Below, in pieces: positions 4,341-6,743 of a stretch of 6,743 nucleotides of DNA. This DNA is from Elusimicrobiota bacterium (GTDB taxonomy: Bacteria; Elusimicrobiota; Elusimicrobia; Elusimicrobiales; UBA9959). Both the position numbers and the translations under genes were made by a program. Position 1 is the first letter of the stretch. Each line of letters opens with the position of its first letter. The DNA lies in assembly GCA_003450815.1 (NCBI GenBank), contig DMES01000008.1, positions 1 to 6,743 of the forward strand. The letters run 5' to 3'. Under the pieces are notes generated by a model, which saw only the letters and a program-made list of their open reading frames with translations, was not told the DNA's origin and made no database searches.

Positions 4341-5840
4341 ATGGATAGCGAACTGTGGGCGACAATAAGACGTATGCGCGAGGTAGACAAGCAGTCGATA
4401 AGCGCCATAGCACGGCAGCTACACAAACACAGAGATACTGTGCGGCGTGCCCTGTCGAGTGTATCAGGTCCACCGGCCAACGAGCCTCGCGGCCGCCTGG
4501 CCGAAGATAAACTGGGACCGTTCACCCGGTATATCGGCGACCGGTTGAAAGAATACCCCGACCTTACCGCGTCAAAGCTGCTGCTTGAAATACGCAAGCA
4601 GGGTTACCGCGGCGGTTACACCATCCTCAAGGAATACGTGCGGGATCTGCGACCCGGGTCGGCATCGACGGCCTTTCTGCGCCTTGAAACCCAGCCGGGC
4701 GAGTACGCCCAGGTGGACTGGGCCAATATCGGCGGCGTGCAGATAGGCAACGCCAGGAGGCAGCTGTCGTGCTTCGTTATGGTGCTGTCTTATTCCCGGA
4801 TGATGTACCTGGAATTTACCCTGTCGCAGCGACTGGAAGACTTCATGGCGGCGCATGTCAACGCGTTCCGCTATTTCGGTGGTGTGCCGCAGATTATCAA
4901 CTACGACAACCTTAAGACGGTAGTCTTATCACGTGTGGGCGCCGATATTCGGTTCCATCCCCGGTTTATGGATTTCGCCGGCTATTACCTGCTTAGGCCG
5001 GTGCCCTGCGGCATCCGCAAGGCCAATGAGAAGGGCAAGGTGGAATCGGGGATAAAATATGTGCGCAGCGCGTTCCTGGCGGGCCGCGTGATAAGTTCGC
5101 ACGCCCAAGCGCAGGCTGAAGCCGAGGTGTGGCTAAAGGACGAGTGCAATATTCGCGTACATGGCACCACCCATGAACGGCCCATAGACCGGTTTAAAGC
5201 GGACCGTGTCCGACTTACGCCGCTGCCGGGCAATGATTACGACTGCGCCATAGCGGCGACAGCCAGAGCTACAAGCCAGGCGCTGGTGCATTTTGACAGC
5301 AACAGGTATTCGGTACCGTTCGCCTATGCCAGCCGCATACTTACCATAAAAGCGTGGCCCCGCCGGATAACCGTATACAGCGGCACGCGGCAGATTTCCG
5401 CCCATGTGCGCTGCTACGAGAAGTATCGCGTAATAGAGGACCCGCGGCATTACGACGGCCTGCTGGCCCAGCGCAAGAAGGCGCGGTTGTCCAAGCATGT
5501 GGAGCTGTTTCTGGCTCTGGGCCCGGATTCCAAAGCCTACCTGAAGGGGCTGGCAGCTTCGGAGCTCAACCTGCAAAGTCAGCTGGATAGAATCCTGGCC
5601 ATGGCCGCGCAATATGGAAAAAGCGAAGTGAACGTGGCTATTGCCCGCGCGCTGGCGCACGGCGCCTATGGAGCGCACTTCATCCAGAACATCATCCTGC
5701 AGCAGCGGGCGGCGCGCAATATGCCCGAACCGCAGCAGGTGGTTCTTACAAAGAAACCGCAGTGGACGGAACTTGCGGTTGAAGAAACTGATATGGCGCT
5801 TTACGACCAGCTTTTTGATGAGGAGCCCGACCATGAATAA
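4341..5840 (+). CDS. istA: IS21-family DDE transposase IstA
   Basis: 499 residues, full length for the family. A helix-turn-helix lies at about 19-38 (SISAIARQLHKHRDTVRRAL) for binding the element ends. The RNase H-like core shows VDWA with D126, NYDN with D189 and KVESGIKYVR with E235, so the DDE triad that cuts and joins DNA is complete. A small beta-barrel region of the Mu-transposase C-terminal type follows, with the typical HFDSNRYSVP at 317-326. The ATG at 4341 is the only ATG after the in-frame TAG at 4329, apart from an internal one at codon 12. It has no obvious Shine-Dalgarno, so start efficiency may be low or depend on coupling to the accessory gene. The last eight bases overlap the start of istB, which should couple their translation. 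No frameshift or lost residue is seen. Confidence 0.95.
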   Translation: MDSELWATIRRMREVDKQSISAIARQLHKHRDTVRRALSSVSGPPANEPRGRLAEDKLGPFTRYIGDRLKEYPDLTASKLLLEIRKQGYRGGYTILKEYVRDLRPGSASTAFLRLETQPGEYAQVDWANIGGVQIGNARRQLSCFVMVLSYSRMMYLEFTLSQRLEDFMAAHVNAFRYFGGVPQIINYDNLKTVVLSRVGADIRFHPRFMDFAGYYLLRPVPCGIRKANEKGKVESGIKYVRSAFLAGRVISSHAQAQAEAEVWLKDECNIRVHGTTHERPIDRFKADRVRLTPLPGNDYDCAIAATARATSQALVHFDSNRYSVPFAYASRILTIKAWPRRITVYSGTRQISAHVRCYEKYRVIEDPRHYDGLLAQRKKARLSKHVELFLALGPDSKAYLKGLAASELNLQSQLDRILAMAAQYGKSEVNVAIARALAHGAYGAHFIQNIILQQRAARNMPEPQQVVLTKKPQWTELAVEETDMALYDQLFDEEPDHE

Positions 5841-6594
5841 CGTTGCTTCCATAGACAACCTTGGTGGCATGCTCAAACGCCTCTACCTATGCCATGCTGA
5901 ACGCCACCTGCCGGAGCTTATAGACCGCAGCGGCAAAGAAAACATGGGTAACAGCGACTTCCTCCGGCTGGTACTGGACCATGAATTATCGCTGCGCCAT
6001 GAAAACACAGTGGCGCGGCTGATAAAGCAGGCCAGATTCACGCGCTTTAATACGGTGGATAATTTTGACTGGGAGCATCCGACAAAAATATCGAAGGCAC
6101 TTGTAATGAATGCGTTTACCCTGGATTTTATCCGCCGCAAAGAGCATCTTATATTTCTCGGTCCCGCGGGCGTAGGCAAGAGCCATCTGGCCATAGCCCT
6201 CGGCTTCGCAGCCTGTCAAAACACAATTCGTACCGTGTTCACTACGGCAGCGGATATGATTAACTGGCTGATCGCCTCCAAGTGCGATTACGGGCTGGCG
6301 CGGGCGCTTAAGCGCTATACCGCGCCCGGCCTGCTGGTGATTGATGAGCTGGGCTATATGCCCATGGACAAAGACGGAAGGGACCTGTTCTTCCAGGTAA
6401 TATCAAAACGAGCCGAAACCGGCTCCGTAATAATAACGACCAACAAGGCGTTCAAAGACTGGACGGAGGTCTTCCAGGATAATGCCGTGGCTACCGCTAT
6501 AGCCGAGCGGCTCATCGAACACGGGGAGCTGATCAAGATTGAGGGGAGCAGCTATAGAATGACGAAAAAGAAAAAACAACAACTGGGTTTGTAA
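5833..6594 (+). CDS. istB: IS21-family AAA+ helper ATPase IstB
   Basis: 253 residues. The ATG at 5833 lies inside the end of istA and has AGGAG about seven bases upstream, within istA codons. The N-terminal region (about 1-80) is the IstB helper domain. The ATPase core follows: Walker A GPAGVGKSHLA at 110-120 (K116), Walker B LLVIDELG at 167-174 (D171, E172) and sensor 1 in ITTNKAF (N204). The ERLIEHG stretch at 225-231 is typical of IstB and DnaC-like proteins. IstB forms ATP-dependent assemblies on target DNA and delivers IstA to it, so it governs target choice and efficiency. All motifs are intact and the length is normal. A Lys-rich tail ends the protein. Translation is probably coupled to istA by the eight-base overlap. 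Confidence 0.95.
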   Translation: MNNVASIDNLGGMLKRLYLCHAERHLPELIDRSGKENMGNSDFLRLVLDHELSLRHENTVARLIKQARFTRFNTVDNFDWEHPTKISKALVMNAFTLDFIRRKEHLIFLGPAGVGKSHLAIALGFAACQNTIRTVFTTAADMINWLIASKCDYGLARALKRYTAPGLLVIDELGYMPMDKDGRDLFFQVISKRAETGSVIITTNKAFKDWTEVFQDNAVATAIAERLIEHGELIKIEGSSYRMTKKKKQQLGL

Positions 6595-6600
6595 AACTTC

Positions 6601-6636
6601 CGGGCAGGAGGCGGCGGAACAGCACCCGATTTTTTT
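6601..6636 (+). terminator. possible weak terminator after istB
   Basis: CGGG (6601-6604) could pair with CCCG (6625-6628) across a 20-base loop, and seven T follow at 6630-6636. The T-tract is good but the stem is short, so termination would be weak. It sits seven bases after the istB stop codon, where a transcript end is expected. Confidence 0.3.
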
Positions 6637-6692
6637 GTTTTACCTGCTGGAGGGACGACGGAGTGCGCCTAAAACGGCGGAAAACGCTTAAA

Positions 6693-6724
6693 CTGTCCAC
6701 TCAATTCCGGCGAAACCTGTACGC
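6693..6724 (-). repeat. subterminal transposase-site repeats, right end
   Basis: Read on the minus strand, GCGTACAG (6717-6724) and GTGGACAG (6693-6700) are 24 bp apart, exactly as at the left end. Across the four sites the pattern is G(T/C)G(T/G)ACAG. The right copies differ more, which is common where one end binds transposase less well. Confidence 0.65.
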
Positions 6725-6743
6725 TTTTGGACCGCCGCTAACA
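6717..6743 (-). repeat. IS right terminal inverted repeat
   Basis: The inverted partner of 3712-3738, ending in GCTAACA at the last base of the window. Because the window stops here, I cannot rule out that the match extends outward. The TG...CA ends and the exact 27-bp correspondence make this the probable terminus. Confidence 0.78.

Larger units (their letters stand above)
3712..6743 (+). mobile_element. IS21-family insertion sequence, three-gene form, 3032 bp
   Basis: The element begins TGTTA at 3712 and ends TAACA at 6743, giving the TG...CA ends usual in the IS21 family. The terminal 27 bases are inverted copies with 21 matches. Further in, each end carries a second copy of an 8-bp motif 24 bp from the first, as expected of the multiple transposase-binding sites of this family. 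Inside are a small accessory gene (3849), istA (4341) and istB (5833), all on the plus strand with tight spacing. istA and istB look intact, so the element may be active. It is longer than two-gene relatives of about 2-2.5 kb because of the accessory gene. The target duplication cannot be checked, since the right flank is outside the window. If transposition was simple, the 4-8 bases left of 3712 (within GTCTTTTTG) should recur just after 6743. Confidence 0.88.

Noticed and set aside
5133..5876. Minus-strand 247-codon frame opposite istA
   Set aside because: A shadow of istA, whose DDE and C-terminal motifs are unambiguous. No family features in the antisense product.
3731..6724. IS boundaries at the GTGTACAG / CTGTACGC copies
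   Set aside because: Inverted similarity continues outward to TGTTA/TAACA at 3712 and 6743, giving the TG...CA ends of the family.

Overview
The window reads as an accessory region of a bacterial chromosome or large plasmid. The coding is prokaryotic: Shine-Dalgarno sequences, sigma70-type promoter elements, rho-independent terminators and an overlapping istA/istB pair. Base composition is mixed. The far left is clearly AT-rich, while the middle and the insertion sequence are near or above 50% GC, which suggests segments of different origin. No ribosomal RNA, tRNA or housekeeping operon anchors the taxonomy. An environmental Gram-negative lineage is plausible, but the sequence does not fix one.

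Left part (1-1430), minus strand: a STAND-type ATPase of the ATPase_2 (archaeal-type) family at 216-1346, preceded by a perfect 9-bp operator-like inverted repeat (1392-1416). It is followed 41 bases later, on the same strand, by the start of an AT-rich HIT-domain gene that runs off the left edge. The two may be co-transcribed.

Middle (1430-3420): a non-coding stretch with hairpins ends in a strong terminator (1640-1670). Then comes a plus-strand gene fragment with sigma70 regions 1.2 and 2 but no region 4 (1715-2161). Converging on it with a 14-base gap is an apparently intact Fic-family AMP-transferase gene (2176-3285, minus). Its promoter has consensus -35 and -10 hexamers with a 17-base spacer, a very short leader, and repeated CGCATT half-sites that overlap the promoter. 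The protein ends in a winged-helix-like segment, so autoregulation is a reasonable hypothesis.

Next (3386-3711): about 325 bases with no convincing gene, holding two 39-bp imperfect direct repeats and a terminator hairpin.

Right part (3712-6743): what looks like a complete IS21-family insertion sequence of 3032 bp. It has TG...CA ends, 27-bp imperfect terminal inverted repeats (21/27 identical) and subterminal repeats 24 bp apart at both ends. It carries three genes: a small zinc-finger-like accessory protein, the DDE transposase istA and the AAA+ helper istB. The right terminus coincides with the last base of the window, so the target duplication cannot be seen. On the left the element abuts the T-tract of the terminator. 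The accessory gene holds in-frame repeats encoding Ala-Asp-Ile-(Gln/Arg)-(Glu/Asp); the third copy lies just beyond an in-frame TAG.

No wholly new multi-gene system is evident. The most unusual items are the three-gene IS21 element with its ADIQE repeats and amber codon, the truncated sigma factor, and the operator architecture of the Fic gene.
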